A model generated the notes under the pieces. It searched no databases, had not been told where the DNA came from, and worked only from the letters and a program-made list of their open reading frames with translations. From positions 23,874,684-23,938,683 of the forward strand of contig OW804102.1 in NCBI GenBank assembly GCA_942159475.1: 64,000 nucleotides of DNA. Direction: 5' to 3'. The translations under genes and the position numbers were made by a program. The DNA is from Sthenelais limicola. Lineage: Eukaryota; Annelida; Polychaeta; Phyllodocida; Sigalionidae. Shown here piece after piece: positions 38,477 to 48,229 of this stretch. The first letter of the stretch is position 1; every line of letters starts with the position of its first letter.

Positions 38477-38824
38477 AATAGGGGATTTGCATGTGCCACT
38501 GCGCATGTCTGTTACAGTGCATCCTGGGATGGCTTCTGATAAAATGTGCCATACAAGTATTTGGCAACATTTATCGGAAATTGCAAGAATGTTTTCATCA
38601 ATATCATAGCTTTCAGGAATAATTTATAAAACACAAATGCATGATGGGAAGGATGAAGGTTTGTGCTATGGAATATATATAAAACATGGATATTGATATT
38701 AGAGCATTGATCAATATCAAATACTGAACACGGTATGTTTTCTATAGATCTTGGACTGTACCATTTTGTCTCATAAGTCCATGCAAATCAAGATTCAAAA
38801 TGGCGACTATGCAAATCCCCTATT
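38477..38824 (+). mobile_element. MITE-B, full copy
   Basis: 348 bp, aataggggatttgcatgtgc to atgcaaatcccctatt; the best preserved copy here. Its right two-thirds belong to a segmental duplication. Confidence 0.93.
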
Positions 38825-39324
38825 CTCAATGAATTTACTCTGTTTCCGTATCATCTTCATTAGTGGAACTCATTGAAATTCAAGAAGAACTGTTTTAAAA
38901 GTCAATTTCGTGCATTTTCATGCGTTACAAATAACATGGATATAGGCCCATATCCTGCACCACTATGACAAAGTCCTTACCTTAATTAGGGGGAAACTAT
39001 AGAAATTATCTATGGAAATAACATGAATTTTGGAAAGGATGCAGATATGTGTTATGGAAACATGTATAACACATGGGTATTGACATTGCAGCACCGATAT
39101 TCCACATGCTGAACATGTTTTCTATATATTTAATGCTGACATACAATCTCCGTTGTTTTCCTCTCTCTCCCCCTATCCATGTCTTTCCAGTTCCCATTCC
39201 TTTTCTCTCCCCCCTGCTTGTCCCCAGCCTCACGTATAACATCCCACCCACCTCCTTTCTCTCAACCCCCCCCTCTCCCCTGCACTCTTTGGAACATTTC
39301 CAGGGTGCGCAATATACAAACATA
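38588..39324 (+). repeat. Segmental duplication, copy 1
   Basis: 737 bp matching 39558-40304 with few differences (e.g. tactctgtttccgtatcatc versus ...tctgta...). Includes most of a MITE-B, unique sequence and a C-rich patch, ending gcgcaatatacaaacata. Confidence 0.95.
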
Positions 39325-39327
39325 TAG

Positions 39328-39559
39328 ATAGAGAACGGACATATGGATAGAATGCGAGAAAGGACAACAGGAGGGGGGGGGGAGGGAGGTATGGATAGAC
39401 AGAGTCAGACACACAGAGAAACAGAGACACAGAGAGAAGGACAGAGACACAGAGGGAAATACAGAGACACAGAGAAAGACCAAGATGAGAGAGAATCACC
39501 GAAATGCTTATAATACAACTGTGCTTGCGAGTAAATACAGAAAGAGAACGACAGGACAA
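39328..39559 (-). repeat. Inverted-repeat partner of 35019-35211, between duplication copies
   Basis: Reverse complement of 35019-35211 with a longer cagagaca-rich core. It fills the gap between the two 0.74-kb duplicates almost exactly. Confidence 0.9.
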
Positions 39560-40304
39560 TGTTTTCAATATTATCATAGCTTTAATTTTATGAATACTCT
39601 ATAAAACACAAATGCATGATGGGAAAGATAAAGGTTTGTGCTATGGAATATGTATAAGACATGGATATTGATATTAGAGCATTCATCAATATCCAACGAT
39701 AAACACGGCATGTTTTCTATAGATCTTAGACTGTACCATTTGTCTCATAATTCCATGCAAATCAGGATTCAAAATGGCGGCTAAGTAAATCCCCTATTCT
39801 CGATGAATTTACTCTGTTTCTGTATCATCTTCATTAGTGGAACTCATTGAAATCTATTCAAGAAGAACTGTTTTAAAAGTTAATTTTGTGCATTTCCATG
39901 CGTTACAAATAACATGGATATAGGCCCATATTCTGCACCACTATGACAAAGTCCTTACCTTAATTTGGGGGAAACTATAGAAATTATCTATACAAATAAA
40001 ATGAATATTGGTAAGGATGCAGATGTGTGTTATGGAAATATGTATAACACATTGTAGCACCGATATACCCCATGCTTAACATGTTTCTATCTATTTATAT
40101 TTAACGCTGACATACAATCTCCGTTGTTTTCCCCTCTTTCCCCCTATCCATGTCTTTCCAGTTCCCATCCCTTTTCTCTCCCCCCTGCTTGTCCCCCACC
40201 TCACTTATAACATCCAACCCGCCTCCTTTCTCTCAACCCCTCCCCCCCCCCCACCTCCCCTGCACTCTTTGGAACATTTCCAGGGTGCGCAATATACAAA
40301 CATA
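39558..40304 (+). repeat. Segmental duplication, copy 2
   Basis: 747 bp partner of 38588-39324. It starts within the MITE-B interior, so its MITE-B (39558-39798) lacks the left third. Confidence 0.95.
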
Positions 40305-40565
40305 AAAGTCTGAATGGGGGATGGGAAATAGTTGAGGAGATGGTGTAGTGATTGTTGGAGAAAGTATTTCGATTATCAGCGGGCCTCGGTAGATCACTTA
40401 ACATGTGATAAAACTGAGATATAGGTGAGATTTAACAGGCAGAGATGCAAGCTTCCTGATAAGAAAATGTAGCCCTCTCCATACCATAGCCAAGACATGG
40501 CTGTTTTTAAGAACCTATTCCATGTTATTTCTCTAATATGATCATCATTGCTTCGGCTTTTTCAT

Positions 40566-40793
40566 GGGTCAGGGCGTCTGAAGATGTACTAGTTTATCGG
40601 TAGCTCTATGCATTTAGGATTTCTTGCAGAATTTGGCTGATAAATACTATTTCCAGGTATGGATAGATTTGGATTTCGTTGACTCAAATAATCTGTTTGG
40701 TTATGTTGAACTGTATTTTGAACCTCATGTTGTTAGCTTTGGGTTATTTGAGAGAATTGGTGATGGGGAATGGGACGTTTTCTCAAGCCCTGA
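40566..40793 (+). mobile_element. MITE-A copy, diverged
   Basis: Starts GGGTCAGGGCGTCTG; family interior ctgtttggttatgttgaact and gttatttgagagaattggtg; ends ctcaagccctgac. Confidence 0.8.
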
Positions 40794-40814
40794 CTTGTCT
40801 ATGATATAATATAT

Positions 40815-41211
40815 GTGTGATGTTTTACAGGAAAATGAGCCACAAGTCGCAAAAATTGGATTTTGAGGTATCATTATATTCGATGAGATGAGACCAATCC
40901 GATTCTAATGATAGTAAACAGTAGGACATCTAAGAAGTATTTCTATATTTCAAGTTTAATACTTTTTGTTTTGAAAAAAAGTTTGCAATATTTCTGGGTG
41001 AATATTTACCAGTAAAGTAGCTAAATATGCTCTATAAGATGACCTTGTAATGCATGGATATATCTAATACACTGTCAATATGTATTTACATGACTAGAGG
41101 CATTAGATACCCTGAGAATGAGTACATTTCTACAAAGACATCTTGTGGATAAATCGCTTTGGAAAATATCAATGTTGCTGCTTGTGACTCATTTCCCCGA
41201 AACACATCACA
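40815..41211 (-). mobile_element. MITE-F, full copy
   Basis: 397 bp; inverted ends gatgttttacaggaaaatga and tcatttccccgaaacacatc pair over about 40 bp. The middle holds ctaatgatagtaaacagtag, as in the split copy at 53554. Confidence 0.88.
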
Positions 41212-42454
41212 TATTTATGAGGTACCGTGTCCTGCATGATGATGTCTTGGAATGTGATTCACATGGGCCAATGTTTGGAGCCATTATACATTGATGGCAT
41301 TACCAGGAGATGTAGCAAAGCGGTGATATGGGACAAGTCATCATAGGAGTCATAGATGCATTATAATAAAAATCCCCAAAACTGAAAAATTAGAAAAAAA
41401 CGCCACATTTCTAGGGCCCAAGGTAATGGAATCAGCTTCCATTGCTGGCCAACTTGGTCTGCTTTAAAAAAACATCTGAAGGCTGATGAACATTGGATAA
41501 TATAATGTTTCTTCATATATGTCCAATGATTTCTTCCTGGTGTACAGGAAAGTACACTGTCTGTTCTATATTTAGAAATGATTGTAGTATGACTCAAAAA
41601 TCGGTGTATAATGTTAACAAATGTTTTTTTTACTTGAAAGCGAAACTACTGTGTATATTGAATGTGTAGTCCTTTTAATGAAGGGCCTATATCACAAAAA
41701 AAAATTGTACTTAGAGTTATGTAACTGGAAGAACCTTCTTCTTCCTTATTGTTTCTTATGTAAACGACTAGTGAGTTCTCTAATATAAATGGCTTCCGTC
41801 GTTAATTCAAACTGTACATACCTTTGTAGGAGATGAGACCTACCACACTGTGGAAATCTTCCTAATGAAAATGTTTAAAAAAAAGGAATTTAATTTCGCA
41901 TAAGAATATTAACATATTTTGAACCATTCCTACTGGATATCTCCTAGTAAGCTTGTCCCTTCATGTTTTGATGTGTATCTGTCTACATTAACCTTTCCAA
42001 TACTAGAATAACAATTAAAAACGGTAGAGTTGAGTCAACATTACACATATTACTCTTCTACTACAGACATTGTCTTATGCTATGAACTAAAGCCTGGGTT
42101 CCACTGCCCCGCTACTTCTCTCACGCTATAATAGGCAGATACGTTACGAAATGGAAAAAGTTAATTATACAAAACTAAAATAAACCCAGACAGTTCGAAG
42201 TAAAAAGGGAAAACAGACGTTTGAGTAAATATTTCAAATACTGATAAAATAGAAAAAGGTTTCCTTCCTTACTTAACTCCTGAGGTAAAATAAAGCTAAA
42301 TATGATAAGCAAGGAACAGAGAAAGGCATCGTACTATGAGAAGAAAACGCTTGTTGGTAATAAAACAGATGGTACCATCACCTGACATGATCAGGTCTAA
42401 AGACTAGGCTCGTGGTTATATCTAGTTATTTTTCTATCAGGTTATCCTACTAAG
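41212..42454. other. Unassigned sequence with MITE-H end at 42088-42130
   Basis: aaagcctgggttccactgcc ... gctacttctctc at about 42088 matches the left end of 24835-25211. Nothing else recognised. Confidence 0.5.
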
Positions 42455-42604
42455 GGGTCAGATCGCCAGAAAATGTACAATTCGCAGTCACCAATCCTCT
42501 CAAATAATTCATATTTAAGACAAAAGTGAGGTTCAAATACAGTTCAACATAAACAAACGGGTTATTTGAATCAAGGCAATAGAAAATATATTCAGATATA
42601 CCTA

Positions 42605-42891
42605 TTATTTCACCCTCGATATGCTGAGCCCATAGAGATAACATAGGGTCTGGATATTGTTTAGCTGGTCAGTAACTGATTTGATATTGCTTACGGGCAA
42701 TACACGCTCGACCTAGTTTTTGTAACACTGTACGCATGCGCGCTTTCTGATCTTTGCCAGTTCCGGTCCTTCTTCGGAGCTATGTTTTCAAAGCGAATCT
42801 ATCTAAAGAACTAATTATTTAACAATTTATTTCTCAAAATCGCTGTAGATCAGGTTAATTTAACATTAGTTTAGTGTGCGGGGTGAAATAA
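42605..42891. mobile_element. Nested TIR element, 287 bp
   Basis: Left end TTATTTCACCC and right end GGGTGAAATAA are perfect 11-bp inverted repeats. Contains acgcatgcgcgc. Inserted in MITE-A. Confidence 0.6.
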
Positions 42892-42893
42892 AC

Positions 42894-43013
42894 ACAGAAC
42901 AACCCTTGAATTCTTGGCGTCGTGAATATTCACCCATGACGATCGCGGGGCTACCGCCCCTTGACCGTCATCGGTGAATATTCACTCCCGCCTCGAATTC
43001 CGGGTAGTTCTGT
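42894..43013. repeat. 120-bp near-perfect hairpin
   Basis: Arms acagaacaaccc...gaattc and gaattccgggtagttctgt pair, continuing through gtgaatattcacc, itself a palindrome, and atgacgatc/ggccgtcat-like blocks to a ggggcta/ccgcccc centre. It directly follows the nested TIR element. Confidence 0.88.
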
Positions 43014-43101
43014 ATATGTATTGACCATTTTTCAATGTAATTCATCAGAATGTACTAAATGTGTAGATCTGCCCATTGTACATTTTCTGAAGATCTGACC
43101 C

Positions 43102-44155
43102 TAAGAGTTAATGTATAGGGCAATGTGGTGAAAAATGGAGAAAAAAAATATATACAAAACGCATGGGGCGAAATTGCCCGAAAAGTATCTGGGAATCTTT
43201 TAAAAAGGATAATAATATAAGAAGTACTACGGTATTCAATTAAAAATAAACTAACACTCCGGTTGTCTAGCCAGACTAGACCAAGCCTATCAAAAGTGGG
43301 CGTGACTAGGGAGGTGAATGATTGACAGGTCGGGTTGATAAATTGCTCACGTGTTCCTGCCAGCTCCACCATCACTTTCATGCCATGTTCCCATGATGCC
43401 TCGGACTCCCACAACCACTTCCGGGTGGGTGAGGGACAATTTGTTCACCGCTAGAGGTCATGGGCGGCTTTATTGATAAACAAATGCAGTTGTCAGCTGG
43501 CCAATCAAATGCCGGCTTACAGCTTGAGGCCTTGTGTCTGGAATGAGGACTGGGATTGGGGGTGTCGCGGAGAAAATAGTCGCTGTAAGGTAATATAGGA
43601 CTTTGTGTGTGTGTGTGTGTGTGTGGAGGAGGTGGGGGGAGGGTGTGTTGCAATGGAGGGGCCATACAGTGGTTACTAATCGTGGACTCTTTGTGTATCT
43701 GTGTGAGAAATAGCATCTTTTTATTACTCTTTTAGTCACTAGCTGCTTTGAACTGTCCTGCATGGGGCTATAGGCATATAACTGCCTTAAGCAGAGAACA
43801 TCATGTAGTATTAATAATTTCCAATTCTGCAATGTTTGATTTCCCACATAATGCACCAGTATCTCAAATATTATATTGGCCTGAAATGATATGAAATAAA
43901 TAAAAACAATATGATCCGCCAAGGAATAAGCTAGGGCAAAGGGGGATACCACCCAGCCCACGACCCCACCTCCCCCTCCACACAGAGACACACACACACT
44001 TCCTCCTCCAACTTAATAGCTAATAGAAAGATTTAAACAGAACTTATGGGCGACCCTCCCATGGGGATCCCGTGACACAAGCCTTGGACACGCGGCGCCA
44101 TGTTGTAGGGCATGTCATATCTATTGCCCCTTGGCATGCCAAGTGGGGAAGTGAA
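43102..44155. other. Unassigned sequence with (GT)n microsatellite
   Basis: (GT)n at about 43603-43624; CA-rich on the reverse strand. No gene supported. Confidence 0.5.
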
Positions 44156-44390
44156 GGGTCAGATTTTCAAAAAACGTACAATTCAACTTCGCCAATCTTC
44201 TCAAAAAACGCAAATTTCAGATGAAAATAAACTTCCAAATACAGTTCAACCCAGCCAAACAGATTGCTAGAATTAATACAATGTCGAGTATACTCGAATT
44301 TACCTAGTATTGGCCAAATTGCAGCCTAATTTAGCAGAATTTACTAAATGTGTACAGCTACCAACTTTACATTTTCTGAAGATCTGACCC
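44156..44390 (-). mobile_element. MITE-A, full copy
   Basis: 235 bp, GGGTCAGATTTTCAA to GAAGATCTGACCC; no matching flanks. Confidence 0.92.
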
Positions 44391-45781
44391 TATAAGAATG
44401 GAGTGTGTGTGTGTGAGGGGGGGGGGGGAGGGGGGGGGGCCTAGCAGCTTATCTTTCTGCCATTGGTGGTGGGCTTTTTCAAATTTTCAGATTTCCAGAT
44501 TATCATTTTCTCTCGAATCAATCTAAATTCAATAAATGTGATATTGAGAACGCAATGCTTTTAACAACAAGTTCTGGAAATATATTGAAATGAAATCTCT
44601 CCCAGTGAAAAACACTTGTAACTTTCTTTAAGCTTTGTTGATGTTTTAAGACTTATTTGTTATCCTTTATATCCTTTTATCCTTTAAATCGCATTTCCTA
44701 AACTGCTCTCGTAGTTATTCTTGTGTCATCGTATCATACATGTCTAACATATAGCAATCGACATGGGCCACTGGAAATAAATGTTTTCACTAGTTTTTTT
44801 GTTTTTTTTGTTTTTTTGTTTTTTTCCCTAGTTTTACTCTGACATATCCACCTAGACTCCATGTCATTCATTATTCAAGATGGCGGACATGCACGTCTGA
44901 TATCGTACATGTTTCAGTGTTATGATCAATATATTTGTCAAGGGGCTCCAAGTCATGTACACTAGTCATATACAATACACTGTTTTGCAAATATTATTAA
45001 ATTCGACAAACACATTAAAAATGAATAAAATGTGAGCTACACGAATATATCCGCCACTACTACAAACTGAGAATCTATTATTTATGGAGGTACTCTTCCA
45101 TTTGGAGTCACTGTACTATCTAGTGAGCCACAGGTCTTTAGATAATGATCGAGAACTTTTGCCTTTAATCACTGCCTATCTCCCCAATTCAAGAGATTAA
45201 CACCATATTATCCATTCATTCATTTCAGTCTGGAAAACTCCCTTTACTGAGCTTCCTGCAATGGTACGCCTGACAGCCGAGATATCAACATATCAATCAT
45301 AATGGGATTTAATACAATATACAAATACAAAGAATAGGTCCAATTTGCATTACAAATACTAATTAAAAATAGGAAGACCCACAACTAGTATCGAGCATAA
45401 AATTTTACAAACAGTCTTGTGTACATAACTCTATAAGCTATAATTAGTCAACAAAGGCAACCTATTAGAATTTCAAAACTCATTTGGGCAATAACTTCCA
45501 CCATATATATCTACGGTTTTACCTAGACTATTTTTACAAATTATATTTTTACCAAAACCTGTACATCAGATGTTTAAAGAACATGTTCAACAGAAGAAAC
45601 TTACACTCCAACTCGACAATTTTAGGACCTCCTGGAAGACCTGCATTGTGTGCAGAAGATCGGTCTTTTTACCAACATAAATATGAAAGATGTAACTGTA
45701 TTAATAAGAAATAATATAAGTATTGTTAAATACAGTACCTTCAACTTTCCAGGACCTAGTCCAATGGTCTAACCCATACGT
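44391..45781. other. Unassigned sequence with G-run and poly-T
   Basis: G runs at about 44418-44440 and ttttttgtttttt repeats at about 44795-44826. Short ORFs only. Confidence 0.5.
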
Positions 45782-46011
45782 GGGTCAGGTCATCAGAAAA
45801 TACACATTTGGCACCTTTACACATTATGTAAATTCTGCTAAATTAGATACAAAGGGATACATACCAGGCATATCCGAATATATTTGGTATTGTGTTGATA
45901 ATGAATATTATTTTGGCTATGGTGAACAGTGTTTTGAATCTCATGTCTAGAATTAGGATTAGTTGATAAAATTGGTGAAGGGCAAATGTACATTTTTTGA
46001 CAATCTAACCC
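45782..46011 (+). mobile_element. MITE-A copy
   Basis: GGGTCAGGTCATCAG to ACAATCTAACCC. The flanks are both atacgt (6 bp), longer than the usual 4. Confidence 0.88.
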
Positions 46012-46289
46012 ATACGTATAGTACATGGTTGAACTCCCATGCAACCTTACTGGTCCCTGCCAAGCCCCTGGAGTGAAGGAGGTGGAGGAGGGGGAGCTGG
46101 AGGAGGAGACGGGACCAACTTGTCAATTTTAAAGTTGAGGGAGCATTAGACAGTTGGGTCCTCCAGGGTGTAGTTGTGAGGTGTGCCCTCCTCCAGGGCC
46201 TCTCCTGGGTGACTCATCTCTCGTTAGCCACCGGCTATATAGGATTTTATGTTTCTCTGGTAGACCACTCCCTGTCTCTCCTCTCCCTT

Positions 46290-46387
46290 AAAAAAGATTA
46301 TTGGTAATATCTGACAATACTGAGAATATCATCGTGATGAAATGTTATTGTTCCTGAATAAACATATTTTCAAATTCAAATTCAAAT
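46290..46387 (+). mobile_element. LINE 3'-end fragment with (TTCAAA)n tail
   Basis: ttgttcctgaataaacatat followed by three ttcaaa-type units, ending at the MITE-F border. The upstream limit is unclear and may reach about 46030. Confidence 0.5.
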
Positions 46388-46388
46388 T

Positions 46389-46806
46389 ATACATGCAAAA
46401 TGTTCCAGGAAAACGAGTCGGACAATTGATAGTTTTCAAAATGTTTCATTTACAAGATCTGTTGTCGGAATGTTCTCATGTTTAGAGTGTCTAACGCCTC
46501 CAGTCGTATGAATACATATATACCTAAATCCAAGACTATGTATTGAATACATCAATGCATTTCTAACGTCATGCTATTGAGTATATATTATATATCAAAT
46601 TATTTTACTAGCACTTATCCTCCCCGAAATATTGAAATTTGTGTTGTAAAAAATAATATCAAACTTAAGATATAGAAATTTATACTGTTTAGCTGTCATA
46701 CTGTTTACCATCATTGAAATCTGTTTCATCCCATCGTTTCAAATATGATGATATCTCAAAAATCAATGTTTTGCGACGTGTGACTCATTTTCCTGTGACA
46801 CATCAC
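46389..46806 (+). mobile_element. MITE-F, full copy
   Basis: 418 bp; ends tgttccaggaaaacgagtcg and cgtgtgactcattttcctgt are inverted. Confidence 0.87.
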
Positions 46807-47065
46807 TCATATATATTATATATATGTACATGTCTGCCTACCTACTGTATCGACCCTGTGTACTGGTATCAGGTGAGGTAATTAGTTGTAGGTGCCAGAG
46901 GCCTATTGTAGTTAAATGGTTTTATCCAGGAATCATTGCAACATTTCATAACTGTTCTCAGAAAACACTGACATCCATACTATACACTATATCCAATTAT
47001 TATTCACCCACCCCAATATATTCTCTAGCTTTTCCATACTATCAAAAACTATAAGATACAAAATC

Positions 47066-47256
47066 TCTACAGTTGGGTTGACAACGCCCATATCGCAGCG
47101 CGTGGCAGTGTTTACTTCTCATCTATGACGTCACAGCGGGATCGGCCAATCAGCATCGCCGAGCCCCGCCCACCTTGCCACGCCCATTCGATCTAGCCAC
47201 TTTGAACTCAGCCGCGGAAACGTTCACATCGTTTCGCCTACCTTGAAAATTTTTTC
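47066..47256 (+). repeat. Split direct repeat A1 (left end of DIRS-type element)
   Basis: This 191-bp segment begins tctacagttgggttg and ends ccttgaaaattttttc. It recurs at 51184-51374 with a constant offset of 4,118 and no visible difference. It is the left terminus of the element and carries the presumed promoter. Confidence 0.95.
47126..47171 (+). promoter_or_regulatory. Candidate promoter: CRE, CCAAT box and GC box in repeat A1
   Basis: TGACGTCA (47126-47133) is a perfect palindromic CRE, CCAAT lies at 47146-47150, and CCCCGCCC (a GC-box core) at about 47164-47171. They fall within 46 bp, about 120-160 bp upstream of the preferred gag ATG at 47288. No TATA box is obvious downstream. CREB/ATF, NF-Y and Sp/KLF factors bind such motifs in animals. 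That they drive this element is inference. The same block recurs in A2 (CRE at 51244-51251). Confidence 0.55.
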
Positions 47257-47287
47257 AAGTTTGGAGCCTATATTGAGTTTGTTCATG

Positions 47288-48106
47288 ATGGCTCCGAGGA
47301 CTTTAAAGCATTGTGAGGCGTGCAATGAATCCCATGGGGGCGTGGTCGGATTGTCCTGTACTAGGGCTATGAATAGCCGTATGGCTGCGCTGGAAGGACT
47401 GGTTAACAAGTTGGTACATACCGTGGAAGAGAAAGTCGTCAATAAATCGTCATCGGAGGGCGTCATTCCCCCGAAGATCGTCAACAGTGATTCTGACATC
47501 CACTTCAACGAGCAGCATCGTTCACGTAGTAGGGCTTCAAGTGTAGAAAGTTCAATATACAATGTCCAAGGTTCTGCTCGTCGTTCTCGTCGTCGCTCGA
47601 GGTCTGCTGGATCATCCAAGCCGTTTGACCACGAAACACATCTTGATAAGGGTGAGGACATTGACTCATTTGAAGCATTATTGTTGCTGAATTTACGCCT
47701 AATATCGAAGCTAGTTGTGGATGAGAGACCGTATAGTGAGTTGGCTGGCGTGGTGAATCACACGGTAACTATGTGTGAAAAGTCCAAGTCTCAAGTGTAC
47801 AATCTCCATGCTAGTGTCCTGTACGACAAGTGCGTTCGTACCAGAGCAAATAAGGAGGGTCTTGGAGCCTTTTCCAATGTCAAACAGGATGAAATTCTCC
47901 GATTTTATTCGTTCGAGAATTCAAGAAAGGCTGTAGCTGAGTCGGCGATCAAGAAAAAGGTAAACACCGAACAAAAAGTTTGTTTCAAGTTCAACTCTTC
48001 TTCCGGCTGTGTAAAGTCACCGTGTGCCTACCCACACAAGTGCTCCAATTGCCTGAAAGGTGAACATTCAGCTAGAACCTGCCCATCAGGGAAATCAAAC
48101 AAATAG
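47288..48106 (+). CDS. gag: Gag-like protein with N-terminal C-x2-C-x3-H-x7-C and C-terminal zinc modules
   Basis: Structural protein expected to package element RNA. The frame is open from 47243. Two adjacent ATGs occur at 47285 and 47288; I chose 47288 because it has A at -3 and G at +4, giving 272 aa. Near the N-terminus lies C9-x2-C12-x3-H16-x7-C24, a probable metal-binding module, followed by a helical stretch that could form a coiled coil. Residues 78-110 are rich in Ser-Arg, which would suit RNA binding or nuclear entry. The C-terminus has a CCCH-type finger C232-x8-C241-x4-C246-x3-H250, then a retroviral-type zinc knuckle C252-x2-C255-x4-H260-x4-C265, both known RNA-binding folds. The ORF ends in a single TAG (48104-48106), after which the same frame stays open into Pol. 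It starts about 30 bp after repeat A1. Gag identity rests on position and zinc modules; no database match was possible. Confidence 0.85.
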   Translation: MAPRTLKHCEACNESHGGVVGLSCTRAMNSRMAALEGLVNKLVHTVEEKVVNKSSSEGVIPPKIVNSDSDIHFNEQHRSRSRASSVESSIYNVQGSARRSRRRSRSAGSSKPFDHETHLDKGEDIDSFEALLLLNLRLISKLVVDERPYSELAGVVNHTVTMCEKSKSQVYNLHASVLYDKCVRTRANKEGLGAFSNVKQDEILRFYSFENSRKAVAESAIKKKVNTEQKVCFKFNSSSGCVKSPCAYPHKCSNCLKGEHSARTCPSGKSNK

Positions 48107-48229
48107 GAATTAACATGTAATCGGGGTTTTATTCGTAGTAATAACCATAGTTTGTTGGAAATCTGTGATAAAGAAAAGTTTGTTACTTCGAATGGTTGTC
48201 TTGGCGACACCGGAAGTGGTGCGTCCAAG

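Larger units (their letters stand above)
42455..43101 (-). mobile_element. MITE-A copy with nested insertion, TAAG target duplication
   Basis: 42455-42604 and about 43014-43101 join into one reverse MITE-A. TAAG flanks it at 42451-42454 and 43102-43105. The intervening 409 bp are later insertions. Confidence 0.88.

Noticed and set aside
47243..47287. Upstream TTG start for Gag
   Set aside because: Non-ATG start in an animal element; ATG at 47288 has a strong context and lies just after repeat A1.
47224..47661. 145-codon ORF antisense to gag
   Set aside because: Lies opposite a well-supported Gag; no motif.
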